Positions 8,394-17,125 are shown, counted from the stretch's first letter. The stretch: DNA of 64,000 bases from Streptomyces sp. TSRI0107 (GCF_001905845.1 NZ_LIVZ01000001.1:372001-436000), one strand, 5' to 3'. Numbers and translations are program-made. The notes: a model not told the origin generated them from the letters alone.

Positions 8394-9814
8394 CGGTACT
8401 CCGACAGCCTGCGGCCGATGCCGAGCACCGCGCCGGCCGCGCCGAGCAGCGCGAGGACGGCGGCGCCGGCGGCCAGGCCGGTCATCGCGTCCCGGCCGTC
8501 ACCGGCCGCCTGCTCGAACTCCCGTTCCTCGTGTGCGATCGCGGTCCGGAGGTTGCTGTCGACGTTGTCGAAGCACTCGCCGGTCGGCTCGTCGCTCTTC
8601 GCGCCGATGACCTTGTCGAGCGCCGCCTGGTAGTCGCCCGCGTCGTCGGCGTCGCGGGCCTGCCGGTGGCGGTCCTGCCAGACGTCCATGTTGCCGGTGG
8701 CGGCCTCGACGGGCTGCTCGCCGGCCGTGTCGTCGGCAAGGTCGGCGGCCCGGGCCAGCCCCTCGGCGAGGTCCTTCATCGACGCCTCGTACGCCACGTC
8801 GAACTTGTCCTCGAACTTCCCGGGCTCCACCTCGACCGTCTCCGCGCCCCGGTTGACCAGGGTCAGGTTCTCGTTGCCGCGGGCCTTGAGGGAGGCGATG
8901 CGGGCGTCGTGGAGGACGTTGAGGGAGCGCACGCCGTGGTCGTAGGAGTCGTTCAGTCCGGCGCGGGCGACGCTGTGGCCGACGACCAGCCAGAGCAGCA
9001 CGACGGTGGTGGCCGCCGTGGCGGCGACCAGGCCGTGGTTCAGCACCCGGTTCGTCCGCCGGTAGTTGCGGCGCTGGGCCCAGGCGAGCGCGGCGAGCGC
9101 GATGACGCCGAGCGCGATCGCCGCCCACGGGTAGGGGGTGGCGTCGTCGTAGTCGCCGCGCAGGCGGCGGTTCTCGGAGGTGTACAGCTCCTCGGCGGCC
9201 GGGAGCATCTCCGTCTGCATCTTGTTGTTCGCGTACCGCAGGTAGGCGCCGCCCAGGGGGTAGCCCTGGCGGTTGTTGGCGCGGGCGCGTTCGATCAGGC
9301 CCTTGTACTCCGGGAGCAGCCGGTTGAGTTCGGCGATGGTCCGCGCGGACGGGGAGCCGGGGTCGGAGCTGTTCGCCGCGGTGACCAGCTTGGTGGCGGC
9401 GGTGCGGATGTCCTTCTCGTAGCGGTCTCTACTGGCCTTGGTCTCCTGGCCGCCGGCGAGGAAGCCGCTGGAGGCGGCGGTGTCGGCGTCCGCGAGGGAG
9501 CGGTAGATGTCGGCGGCGGCGGACGTCAGGGGCTGGCTGTTGGTCAGGACGTCGTCGGCGGCGGCCGCGCGGTCCGTCGTCTGCCAGGCGGTGACGGCGC
9601 CGAAGGCGACGACGAGGAGCGCGAGGACGGCGCCGATGACACGCAGCCGGCCGGGTTCCGTGGTGGCGGCGGCGCGCAGCCGGTCCACGCCTTCCGCGAA
9701 CGCGGTGCGGCGGGCGGGCACGTCCGGTGCGGGCGCCGGAGCCGAGGCCGGTGCCGGTGCCGACGCCGGGACGGGCGGCGGCGGTGCCGCGGTGCTTTTC
9801 GGCGTCTGTGTCAC
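8390..9814 (-). CDS. glnX: GlnX-like four-helix membrane sensor protein
   Basis: 474 residues from the GTG at 9814, chosen because GGGGGAGGTC lies 6 bases upstream; the frame stays open further but loses protein character. Predicted topology: Pro/Ala-rich cytoplasmic start, TM1 (about 58-80), a long extracytoplasmic helical domain, TM2 and TM3 (about 235-285), a second extracytoplasmic helical domain, then TM4 near the C-terminus. This four-TM, two-ectodomain plan and its position before glnH and pknG match mycobacterial Rv0412c (GlnX), reported to relay GlnH ligand binding to PknG. It overlaps the GlnH-like gene by four bases and is first in the seven-gene series. Confidence 0.8.
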   Translation of the reverse strand: MTQTPKSTAAPPPPVPASAPAPASAPAPAPDVPARRTAFAEGVDRLRAAATTEPGRLRVIGAVLALLVVAFGAVTAWQTTDRAAAADDVLTNSQPLTSAAADIYRSLADADTAASSGFLAGGQETKASRDRYEKDIRTAATKLVTAANSSDPGSPSARTIAELNRLLPEYKGLIERARANNRQGYPLGGAYLRYANNKMQTEMLPAAEELYTSENRRLRGDYDDATPYPWAAIALGVIALAALAWAQRRNYRRTNRVLNHGLVAATAATTVVLLWLVVGHSVARAGLNDSYDHGVRSLNVLHDARIASLKARGNENLTLVNRGAETVEVEPGKFEDKFDVAYEASMKDLAEGLARAADLADDTAGEQPVEAATGNMDVWQDRHRQARDADDAGDYQAALDKVIGAKSDEPTGECFDNVDSNLRTAIAHEEREFEQAAGDGRDAMTGLAAGAAVLALLGAAGAVLGIGRRLSEYR

Positions 9815-9829
9815 GCTTGACCTCCCCCA

Positions 9830-10112
9830 TGGCCATCTGTCGCCGCAAGTATCGCTGCCCGCGACGACATCCGCACCGGCCTTCACTCGATCTTGATCGG
9901 ATCGCAGTGCGCGCCGCGCGCTTCCCCGTCTCCCCGTCCTTCCCCAGCCTCGCCCCCGGCGATGCCCCCACTCGCCCCCTACTCTTCCCCCACGCTCCCC
10001 TGGCTCTCCCCTGACTCGTCCCTGGCTCTTCCCCTGCTCTGTATACGCCGCTTGTGGCGATTCGGTTCCCTGTGCGACGGTCACGGCTCCCCGTTCGACG
10101 GTCAGGTGAGCG
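9830..10112 (-). promoter_or_regulatory. Leader and promoter region of the PknG locus, with G-run ladder
   Basis: This 298-bp spacer separates the glnX start from the GlcNAc-kinase stop and holds no convincing gene. Read on the minus strand, 9930-10035 is a purine-rich ladder of about a dozen G-runs (3-5 G each, spaced about 8-14 nt). A possible ECF-type promoter reads GGAACC (10064-10069), 16-bp spacer, CGTATA (about 10042-10047), which would give a 5' leader of roughly 215 nt. Promoter assignment is weak; the G-run ladder is plain in the sequence. Confidence 0.4.
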
Positions 10113-11084
10113 TCAGGCGCTGAAGTGGCCCCGCAGCCGCGCCCGTACGTCCGCGCCCGCCCCCACCCGGTCCAGCCCCAGCAGTGCCGCCCCGAGCACC
10201 GGCCGGGCCGTGACGACGTGCGGGACCGCCTTCGGGGCGCGGGCGGACAGCAGTTCCCGTACGCCCTCCTCCAGTTGCGGGTGCCGGGCGGCGAGGACGC
10301 TGCCGCCGAGGACGACGGGGGTCTCCTCGGTCAGCAGGTCGAGCCGGCCGAGGGCGACCACGGCCATGGTGACGATCTCGTCGGCGAGCCGGTCGACGAG
10401 GGACCGCGCGACGGGGTCGCCGGACGCGGCGGTGCCGAACAGGACGGGCGCCAGTTCGTGCCGCCGGGCTGCGGGAACGCGGCCCAGGTGCAGGGCCTCG
10501 ATCAGCGCGTACATGGAGGTCAGGCCGAAGTGCGCGGGCAGGGTGGTGGCGAGCCGGGTCGCCGGGCCCCGGCCGTCCTCCGCGCGGGCCGCGTGGAACA
10601 GCGCCTCCTCGGCCAGGCCCCAGCCGCCGCCCCAGTCCCCGGAGATCCTGCCGAGGGCGGGGAAGCGGGCGGTGCGGCCGTCGGGGCGCATGCCGACGCA
10701 GTTGATGCCGGCGCCGCAGACGACGGCGACCCCGCGCGGTTCGGTGACCCCGGCCCGCAGGATGGCGAAGGTGTCGTTGCGGACCTCGACGCTCGCGCCC
10801 CAGCCGCGCGCGTCCAGCGCGGCCGTCAGGGTCTCCTCCTCGACGGGCAGGTCGGCGTTGGCGAGGCAGGCCGAGACGTGGGCGACGGAGCCGACGCCCG
10901 CCGCGTCGAAGGCGCGGGCCACGGTGTGCGCGAGGGCGGTCACCGCCGCGTCCACGCCCACGGCCGGCGGGCGGAAGCCCTCGCCGCGGGCGGTGGCCAG
11001 GACGGTGCCGTCGGCGGCGACGACCGCGACGTCGGTCTTGCTGTTGCCCGCGTCGACGGCGAGGACTTCCGCGGTCAGGCCCAC
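10113..11084 (-). CDS. BadF/BadG-type N-acetylglucosamine kinase family protein
   Basis: 323 residues from the GTG at 11084, which lies ten bases inside the end of the upstream GH4 gene. The N-terminus carries the ASKHA phosphate-1 loop (DAGNSKTD), with CGAGINC and the SGDWGGGWGL loop further in, the pattern of N-acetylglucosamine/muramic-acid kinases. It should phosphorylate an amino sugar with ATP in the cytoplasm. Grouping with a GH4 phospho-glycosidase and a ROK regulator supports amino-sugar or beta-glycoside catabolism. A longer reading in this frame, extending antiparallel through the GH4 gene, is a coding shadow and was discarded. Confidence 0.82.
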   Translation of the reverse strand: MGLTAEVLAVDAGNSKTDVAVVAADGTVLATARGEGFRPPAVGVDAAVTALAHTVARAFDAAGVGSVAHVSACLANADLPVEEETLTAALDARGWGASVEVRNDTFAILRAGVTEPRGVAVVCGAGINCVGMRPDGRTARFPALGRISGDWGGGWGLAEEALFHAARAEDGRGPATRLATTLPAHFGLTSMYALIEALHLGRVPAARRHELAPVLFGTAASGDPVARSLVDRLADEIVTMAVVALGRLDLLTEETPVVLGGSVLAARHPQLEEGVRELLSARAPKAVPHVVTARPVLGAALLGLDRVGAGADVRARLRGHFSA

Positions 11085-12343
11085 GCCAGGTGCTCCCGGT
11101 TGTGTGCGATCAGCCGGTCGGTGAGGGTGTCGGCGTGGTCGTACCGGCCGACGAGGGGATGCGCGAGGAGCGCTTGGAAGACCCGGTTGCGACCCCCGCG
11201 GAGGGCGGCTTCCAGCGCCAGGTCCTCGTACGCCGTCACGTTCGCCATCAGGCCCGCGAACAGCGGGTGCACCTCGGGCACGGGCAGCGGGACCGGGCCG
11301 GCCGCGGGGCTCACCGCCGCCGGCACCTCGATCACCGCGTCGTCCGGCAGGAAGGGCAGCGTGCCCCGGTTGTATGTGTTCACCACCTGGTACGCGCTGC
11401 CGGTGCCGCCGAGCAGGGCCGCCGCCAGGTCCACCGCCGCCTCCGAGTAGTAGGCACCGCCCCGCCTGGCGAGCAGTTCCGGCTTGGAGTCCAGTGCCGG
11501 GTCCGCGTACATCCGCAGCAACTCGCGTTCCATCGCGGCGACTTCCGCCGCCCGGGACGGCTTGGAGCGCAGCTCGCGGACCACCTCGTCGTGGGCGTAG
11601 TAGTAGCGCAGGTAGTACGAGGGGACCACGCCGAGGCGGTCCAGGAGGGCGCGGGGCAGCCGCAGGTCGGCGGCGACGGCGTCGCCGTGCTCCGCGAGCA
11701 GTTTCGGCAGCACCTCCTCGCCGTCCGGGCCGCCCAGGCGCACCGAGGTCTCCCAGGTGAGGTGGTTGAGGCCCACGTGCCCGAGGTGCACGGCGGCGGG
11801 TTCGGCGCCCAGCAGCGCGGCGAACTTGCGCTGCAGGCCGATCGCCACGTTGCACAGCCCGACCGCCTTGTGCCCGGCCTGGAGCAGGGCGCGGGTGACG
11901 ATGCCGACCGGGTTGGTGAAGTCGATGATCCACGCGCCGGGGTTGGTCCGGCGGACCCGCTCGGCGATGTCCAGGACCACCGGCACCGTGCGCAGCGCCT
12001 TGGCGAGGCCGCCCGCGCCGGTCGTCTCCTGGCCGACGCAGCCGCACTCCAGCGGCCAGGTCTCGTCCTGCTCGCGGGCCGCCTGGCCGCCGACGCGCAG
12101 TTGCAGCAGCACGGCGTCGGCGCCGTCGACCGCCGCGTCGAGGTCCGTGGTGGTGACGATCCGGCCGTCGTGGCCCAGCCGCGCGAACATCCGGCGGGCC
12201 AGACCGCCCACCAGCTCCAGCCGGTCCGCCGCCGGGTCGACCAGGACGAGTTCGTCGACCGGGAGGGTGTCCCTGAGCCGGGCGAAGCCGTCGACGAGTT
12301 CGGGGGTGTAGGTGGAACCGCCGCCCACCACGGTGAGTTTCAT
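11075..12343 (-). CDS. 6-phospho-beta-glucosidase family protein (GH4)
   Basis: 422 residues. The Rossmann start VVGGGSTYTPEL binds NAD, and IDFTNPVG, GLCN (catalytic-metal Cys) and HVGLNHLTW (metal His) follow in GH4 order. GH4 enzymes cleave phosphorylated glycosides by transient NAD-dependent oxidation and need a divalent metal. Length is normal for the family. The ATG at 12343 follows the ROK regulator stop by 25 bp, so ROK, GH4 and kinase form one operon. Whether the substrate is a phospho-beta-glucoside or a phospho-chitobioside is not readable; the adjacent GlcNAc-type kinase favours an amino sugar. Confidence 0.88.
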   Translation of the reverse strand: MKLTVVGGGSTYTPELVDGFARLRDTLPVDELVLVDPAADRLELVGGLARRMFARLGHDGRIVTTTDLDAAVDGADAVLLQLRVGGQAAREQDETWPLECGCVGQETTGAGGLAKALRTVPVVLDIAERVRRTNPGAWIIDFTNPVGIVTRALLQAGHKAVGLCNVAIGLQRKFAALLGAEPAAVHLGHVGLNHLTWETSVRLGGPDGEEVLPKLLAEHGDAVAADLRLPRALLDRLGVVPSYYLRYYYAHDEVVRELRSKPSRAAEVAAMERELLRMYADPALDSKPELLARRGGAYYSEAAVDLAAALLGGTGSAYQVVNTYNRGTLPFLPDDAVIEVPAAVSPAAGPVPLPVPEVHPLFAGLMANVTAYEDLALEAALRGGRNRVFQALLAHPLVGRYDHADTLTDRLIAHNREHLAWA

Positions 12344-12368
12344 ACGTCGTCAACCCTTCACTGAGGGG

Positions 12369-13583
12369 TCAGCGCGAGGTGTCGAAGACCTCGTCGCGGG
12401 TGCTCGCGAGCGCGCTCTCCAGCGCGCCGCGCAGTACGGGGTGTCCGTTGACGCCGCCGACGACCAGCCGGGGCCGGGACGCGGCCAGCTCCGCCAGCTC
12501 CGCCTGGACCAGGGCGCGCAGCGGCTCCCCGCCGGAGGTGAGTGAGGTGCCGCTGAGGACGACCAGTTCCGGGTCCAGGACGGAGACGAGGGACGCGAGA
12601 CCGGTGGCGAGGCGGGTCGCGTACGCGCGCAGGAACCGCTGGTGGCGCTCGTCGCCGGGGTGCCGTGCGGCGCGGGCCAGCAGGGCGGCGGCGGCCTCGG
12701 CAGGCGGGCCGGCCGGGATGTCCGTGAGACCGGCCTCGCGGGCCAGGCCCGGGATCGCCTGGGAGCCGGCCAGTTCCTGGTAGCCGCCGCTGCCCGCCCT
12801 GGTGACCTGGCGCACCAGCGGGGTGCCCGGCACCGGCAGGAAGCCGACCTCGCCGGCGCCGCCGGTCCAGCCGCGGTGCAGCCGGCCGCCGAGGACCAGG
12901 GCGGCGCCGAGACCGCCCTCGTTCCACAGCAGCACGAAGTCGTCGTGCCCGCGGGCGGTGCCCAGGCGCTGCTCGGCGATCGCGACGAGGTTGACGTCGT
13001 TCTCGTACTCGACCGGCATCGGCAGGGCGGCGGCGAGTTCGGCGAGCAGGGTGGGGGAGTGCCAGCCCGGCAGGTGCGAGGCGTAGCGCAGCCGGCCGGT
13101 GTTGGGGTCGAAGGCGCCGGGGGTGCCGACGACCAGCCGGTGGAGGTCGTCCCGGGCGAGTCCGGCCGCCTTCACGGCACCGTCCAGGGCCTCGGTGACC
13201 TGCTGGACGACGGGCCGGTCCGGGCGCCGGCCGGGGGTGGCCACCTCATGGACGCCGAGGGTGCGGCCGGTGATGTCGGCGACGGCGGCCCGGACGCACT
13301 CGGGGGTGACGTCGAGGCCGGCGGCGTGGGCGGCGGCCGGGTCGAGGGCGTACAGCTGGGCGTTGGGACCGGGGCGGCCCTCGCTGGTGCCGGTGGCCCG
13401 GACGAGTCCGGCGGCTTCCAGGCGGGCGAGGAGCTGGGAGGCGGTGGGCTTGGACAGGCCGGTGAGCTTGCCGATCCGGGTGCGCGAGAGGGTGCCGTGC
13501 TCCAGGAGGAGGTCGAGGGCGGCGCGGTCGTTCATGGCGCGCAGCACGCGGGGGGTGCCCGGGGTGTCCGAGGGTCCTGCCAT
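12369..13583 (-). CDS. ROK-family transcriptional regulator
   Basis: 404 residues from the ATG at 13583 (MAGPSD); a GTG at 13595 is also open, but CAGGTGG fits the ATG better. It has an N-terminal winged helix (about 20-80, TLSRTRIGKLTGLSKPTASQ) and a ROK sugar-kinase-like domain. The usual ROK zinc-binding CxCGxxGC motif is not apparent, and the loop reads GGAGEVGFLPV instead of the GxxGHI...C pattern, so it may not bind zinc as typical ROK members do. It heads the GH4-kinase operon and probably represses it until an amino sugar or its phosphate appears. A palindrome overlaps the region just upstream. Confidence 0.85.
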   Translation of the reverse strand: MAGPSDTPGTPRVLRAMNDRAALDLLLEHGTLSRTRIGKLTGLSKPTASQLLARLEAAGLVRATGTSEGRPGPNAQLYALDPAAAHAAGLDVTPECVRAAVADITGRTLGVHEVATPGRRPDRPVVQQVTEALDGAVKAAGLARDDLHRLVVGTPGAFDPNTGRLRYASHLPGWHSPTLLAELAAALPMPVEYENDVNLVAIAEQRLGTARGHDDFVLLWNEGGLGAALVLGGRLHRGWTGGAGEVGFLPVPGTPLVRQVTRAGSGGYQELAGSQAIPGLAREAGLTDIPAGPPAEAAAALLARAARHPGDERHQRFLRAYATRLATGLASLVSVLDPELVVLSGTSLTSGGEPLRALVQAELAELAASRPRLVVGGVNGHPVLRGALESALASTRDEVFDTSR

Positions 13584-13602
13584 CCGAGTCGCCACCTGCC
13601 AG

Positions 13603-13626
13603 TAACTGTTAGGAAGGTTTCCTGTC
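13603..13626. promoter_or_regulatory. Palindromic operator upstream of the ROK regulator
   Basis: An AGGAA-ggt-TTCCT palindrome (13611-13623) lies 28 bp upstream of the ROK ATG. Its core resembles the AGGAAA/TTTCCT-type operators described for chitosan and amino-sugar ROK regulators of Streptomyces. Autoregulation of the ROK-GH4-kinase operon is inferred. Confidence 0.5.
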
Positions 13627-13683
13627 GGTACGTCGGTGCGAGGAAGCTAGTGGCGCATCGAACGAGCCGTCAAGAGACGACGA

Positions 13684-13719
13684 CGCCCCCGTGGCGGCGA
13701 CTTCGCCGCGACAGGGGCG
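13684..13719. terminator. Hairpin terminator downstream of the MscS gene
   Basis: A strong GC stem: CGCCCC ... GGCGGCGA, short loop, TCGCCGC ... GGGGCG, spanning 13684-13719. It sits 43 bp past the stop of the minus-strand MscS gene and before the ROK regulatory region. No U-tract, as is usual in streptomycetes. Confidence 0.6.
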
Positions 13720-13761
13720 CCAAGCACTGGGAAAGGGGTCCGGGCAGGTCCCCGGAACGGC

Positions 13762-14850
13762 CTACTTCGACAGCGGCGGAGAGATCGGGGAGGCCGCGGC
13801 GGACTGCGGGGAGGTGGAGTTGGCGAACACCGACGGCGCCGCCATGCCCGCCGTCGGATCCGCGTCGGCGTCACCGTCCGCCTGGGCCGGCAGGCCGCCG
13901 ACGATCCGGATGCCCTCGGCGTCGAAGGCGCGCTTGATCCGCCAGCGCAGCTCCCGCTCGATGGTGAGGGCCTTGCCCGGCATGGTCTTCGCCGTGAGGC
14001 GCACGACCATCGAGTCCAGCAGGAGGCTGTCCAGGCCCAGGATCTCGACCGGGCCCCACAGCATCTCGTTCCAGGGCTCTTCCTTGCTCATGGTGTCGCC
14101 GACCTGGGTGAGGACCGCCTTGACGTGGTCCAGGTCCTCCGACGGGCGGACGGTGACGTCGACGCCGGCGGTGGCCCAGCCCTGGGAGAGGTTGCCGACC
14201 CGCTTGACCTCGCCGTTGCGGACGTACCAGATCTCGCCGTTGTCGCCGCGCAGCTTGGTGACCCGCAGGCCGACCTCGATGACCTCGCCGGAGGCGACGC
14301 CCGCGTCGATCTGGTCGCCGACGCCGTACTGGTCCTCCAGGATCATGAACACGCCGGACAGGAAGTCCGTGACCAGGTTGCGGGCGCCGAAACCGATCGC
14401 CACACCCGCGACACCCGCCGACGCCAGCAGCGGGGCGAGGTTGATCTCGAAGGTGGCCAGGATCATCAGCGCGCCGGTGCCGAGGATCAGGAAGCTCGCC
14501 ACCGAGCGCAGCACCGAGCCGATCGCCTGCGAGCGCTGCCTGCGGCGCTCCACGTTCACCAGCAGGCCGCCGATCGCCGTGCCGTCCACCGCCTGCGCGG
14601 TGCGGTTCATCCGGTCTATCAGCTTGGTGATCGCCCGCCGCACCGCCACTCTCAGCACCGCCGCGATCACCACGATCAGCAGCACGCGCAGGCCGATCGC
14701 CAGCCACGTGGACCAGTTCTCCTCGACCCAGCCGGCGGCGTTGCTCGCGCTCTGCTGGGCGTCCTGGAGCGTCGGCACCGACGGGGCCGTCTCCGAGGGG
14801 GAGGGTGACGGCGACGAGCCGGCGGCCAGTAGGACGGCGGACAAGGACAC
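13762..14850 (-). CDS. MscS-family mechanosensitive ion channel
   Basis: 362 residues from the GTG at 14850, with TGGAGGT about 7 bases upstream. After a short Ser/Pro-rich periplasmic start come three transmembrane helices: about 48-70, 108-130, and the pore-lining TM3 at about 137-170, where the Gly/Ala-packed APLLASAGVAGVAIGFG is typical of MscS. The beta domain follows (GVGDQI, then GEVIEVGLRVTKLRG), then an alpha/beta C-terminus and a disordered tail. It would release osmolytes under hypo-osmotic stress. It is monocistronic, bounded downstream by a hairpin. Confidence 0.9.
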   Translation of the reverse strand: MSLSAVLLAAGSSPSPSPSETAPSVPTLQDAQQSASNAAGWVEENWSTWLAIGLRVLLIVVIAAVLRVAVRRAITKLIDRMNRTAQAVDGTAIGGLLVNVERRRQRSQAIGSVLRSVASFLILGTGALMILATFEINLAPLLASAGVAGVAIGFGARNLVTDFLSGVFMILEDQYGVGDQIDAGVASGEVIEVGLRVTKLRGDNGEIWYVRNGEVKRVGNLSQGWATAGVDVTVRPSEDLDHVKAVLTQVGDTMSKEEPWNEMLWGPVEILGLDSLLLDSMVVRLTAKTMPGKALTIERELRWRIKRAFDAEGIRIVGGLPAQADGDADADPTAGMAAPSVFANSTSPQSAAASPISPPLSK

Positions 14851-15155
14851 GGCGGGTACCTCCAGGTGCAGCGGTCTGCCGTCGGGCGGGGTGGCTCAGG
14901 TCACGGAAAGGTCACCGGACAGGCAGAACCACCACACTAACGGGGCATTGTGAGTGCACCCGCCCGGTTCGTGAAGGAGAGACGGGACTCACCAGGGCTT
15001 GAACCGGTCCCCACCTGGGGGATGAATCAGATGTGGTCGAAAACACTCCCAGCCCGTTACCGGGACATGGTGGCGCGTTCACCAGGCATGAGGGGAGACT
15101 GACTGCAGATCGTCCCGGCGCGAGCCACGCGCCGCCGGCGTACAAGGAGGCATCC
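14851..15155. other. Divergent intergenic region, MscS / HNH protein
   Basis: About 305 bp without a supported gene. It holds the TGGAGGT ribosome site for the MscS gene (about 14858-14864) and the AAGGAGG site for the HNH gene (15144-15150). I could not place a confident promoter for either gene. A short reading frame continuous with the HNH protein (from 15033) has poor coding character and an unneeded start. Confidence 0.5.
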
Positions 15156-15692
15156 GTGCCGCATGTCCTGGTCCTCAACGCGTCGTACGAGCCCCTCGGC
15201 GTCGTACCGCTCCGCCGCGCGCTCGTCCTCGTCCTCGAGAACAAGGCCGTATGCCTCGAGGAGTCCGGCGCCTATCTGCACAGCGCGACCGTCACAGTCC
15301 CCGCACCCAGCGTGGTCCGGCTCAAGCGTTTCGTGCGGGTTCCCTACCGGGGGCCCGTTCCTCTGACCCGCCGGGCGCTGTTCGCCCGCGACGGGGGCCG
15401 GTGCATGTACTGCGGTGGCGTCGCAACCAGCGTCGACCACGTCATCCCGCGCAGCCGCGGGGGCAAACACGTCTGGGACAACGTGGTGGCGTCCTGCCGC
15501 CGCTGCAACCACGTGAAGGCCGACCGCCACCTCGGCGAGATCGGCTGGCGGCTGCGTCACAAACCCGCTCCGCCCACCGGCCTGGCCTGGCGCATCATCG
15601 GGACCGGCCACCGGGACCCGCGCTGGCTGCCGTACCTGCAGCCGTACGGCGCGGACGACGCCTTGGCCCGGATCGACGGCATCTCAGCCTGA
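15156..15692 (+). CDS. HNH endonuclease family protein
   Basis: 178 residues from the GTG at 15156, fixed by an ideal AAGGAGG 5 bases upstream. The C-terminal half is a classical HNH fold with zinc ribbon: CMYCG, DHVIPRSRGG (catalytic His), N at WDN, then CRRCN and K. The N-terminal half (HVLVLNASYEPLGVVPL) is the conserved extension of chromosomal actinobacterial HNH proteins. These are widespread housekeeping-like genes, not phage or restriction nucleases, and their DNA role is not established. It stands alone in its own promoter region. Confidence 0.9.
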   Translation: MPHVLVLNASYEPLGVVPLRRALVLVLENKAVCLEESGAYLHSATVTVPAPSVVRLKRFVRVPYRGPVPLTRRALFARDGGRCMYCGGVATSVDHVIPRSRGGKHVWDNVVASCRRCNHVKADRHLGEIGWRLRHKPAPPTGLAWRIIGTGHRDPRWLPYLQPYGADDALARIDGISA

Positions 15693-15772
15693 CGATCCGG
15701 GCTTTCGCATGGCGGCGGTCCTGAGCGGGGGACCGGGGAGACCCCCGTCCACCCCGGTCCCCGGCAGGGCCG

Positions 15773-17125
15773 TTACGCGTACCGCAGCTCGCCGGGGTGC
15801 ACCGACCGGCGCAGCAGCGGCAGCGAGGTCGCCGCGGCCAGCAGGCAGGTGGCGTAGACGGCGACCGGGACCAGCAGGGCCGCCCACGGCACCGACCGGC
15901 TGCCGCCGTCGTCGGTGAGCGCGGCGTACCCGGTGCCGATCGCCATCCCGCCGAGGCCGGCGAGCAGCACCGCGGGCGCCAGCGGCAGCGCGGTCTCCAG
16001 CAGCAGCGCCCGGCCGAGCACCGCCCGCGGCACCCCGGCGGCGGCCTGCGCGGCCAGTCCGCGGCGGCGCGTGGCGAGCGACTCGGCGGTGCCGACGGCC
16101 AGCCCGGACAGGACGATCAGCAGGGCGACGCCGATGGCGGCGGCGGTCAGGTCGATGCCGCCGGTGTAGAAGTCCCGCGACTCGGCGAGGTGCTTCTGCG
16201 AGTTCAGGACCTCCAGCAGGGTCTGCCGGATGCCGACGAACGCGGTGGCCACGACGGTCACCAGCAGCACGGCCGCATGGGTACGGGCCGCCGCCCACGG
16301 GTCGTCGCGCAGCCGCTCGGCCGCGATCAGCACCGCCGGACGCCCGGTGCGGGCCGCGAGCAGCCGCCCGGTCAGCCGGGCCGTCGCCCCGACCAGCCAC
16401 AGCGCCGCCGTCCCCGTCACCAGCAGCAGGGTGAATACCAGCAGCGGCCCGGACAGGACGGCACCGCGGCTGCGGTGGTCCGACATCGAGACGTACGCCA
16501 GGCAGGCGGCACCGGCGAACAGCACCACCGCCGCCAGGAACATCGGCCCCGGCCGGGTCTGCGGCCGCACCCGGCGCACCCAGCCCAGCGGCGACGCCAC
16601 CACGCGGCGCAGCGCCAGCACGCTCACCGCGGCGCCCACCACCGGGACACCGGCCGCGACGGCCGCGATCCCCGCCCAGGCGTAGCCGGACGGCACCCGC
16701 CAGTTCGTCAGCAGGACCAGCACCGAGAACACGGTGGCGAGCAGCGAGCCCGCCAGGCAGGTCAATCCCGCCTCGGCGGCCGCGATCCGCCGCACCTGAC
16801 GCGGGGTGGCGCCCGCGAGCCGCAGGTTGGCCAGCCGCCGGTCCCGGTGCACCGCGCCGATCCGGGCGCACTGCCCGAGGAACCCGAACACCGGCACCAG
16901 CAGGAGCAGCAGGGCGATCACGATGCCCCGGCGCTCCCCGGGGTTGGCCGGCAGGCCGCCGGCGAAGCCGATCGGGTGGTGGCCGCGCAGCGCGCCCAGG
17001 ACCACCGCCACCAGCGCGATCCCGGTCGCGAGCAGCGCGCCGAACGCGGTCAGCGTGATCCGCCACCACTCGCGCCGGTCCGAGCCGGACACCAGCAGCC
17101 GGGCCAGTCGCAGCTCCGTCGTCAC
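15773..17125 (-). CDS. FtsX-like ABC transporter permease
   Basis: 450 residues, about ten hydrophobic helices and two FtsX-type cores, typical of MacB/YknZ-like efflux permeases. Its ATG at 17125 overlaps the ATPase stop as ATGA, so it is translationally coupled as the last gene of the PadR-ATPase-permease operon. It probably forms the membrane part of an exporter or a peptide-sensing system. The substrate is unknown, though PadR-controlled ABC pairs often answer to antibiotics or cell-envelope stress. Confidence 0.87.
   Translation of the reverse strand: MTTELRLARLLVSGSDRREWWRITLTAFGALLATGIALVAVVLGALRGHHPIGFAGGLPANPGERRGIVIALLLLLVPVFGFLGQCARIGAVHRDRRLANLRLAGATPRQVRRIAAAEAGLTCLAGSLLATVFSVLVLLTNWRVPSGYAWAGIAAVAAGVPVVGAAVSVLALRRVVASPLGWVRRVRPQTRPGPMFLAAVVLFAGAACLAYVSMSDHRSRGAVLSGPLLVFTLLLVTGTAALWLVGATARLTGRLLAARTGRPAVLIAAERLRDDPWAAARTHAAVLLVTVVATAFVGIRQTLLEVLNSQKHLAESRDFYTGGIDLTAAAIGVALLIVLSGLAVGTAESLATRRRGLAAQAAAGVPRAVLGRALLLETALPLAPAVLLAGLGGMAIGTGYAALTDDGGSRSVPWAALLVPVAVYATCLLAAATSLPLLRRSVHPGELRYA

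Noticed and set aside
10113..12353. Apparent single 746-codon gene covering the kinase and the GH4 region
   Set aside because: The N-terminal half is a shifted-frame reading of the GH4 gene; only the part after the GTG at 11084 is kinase-like.
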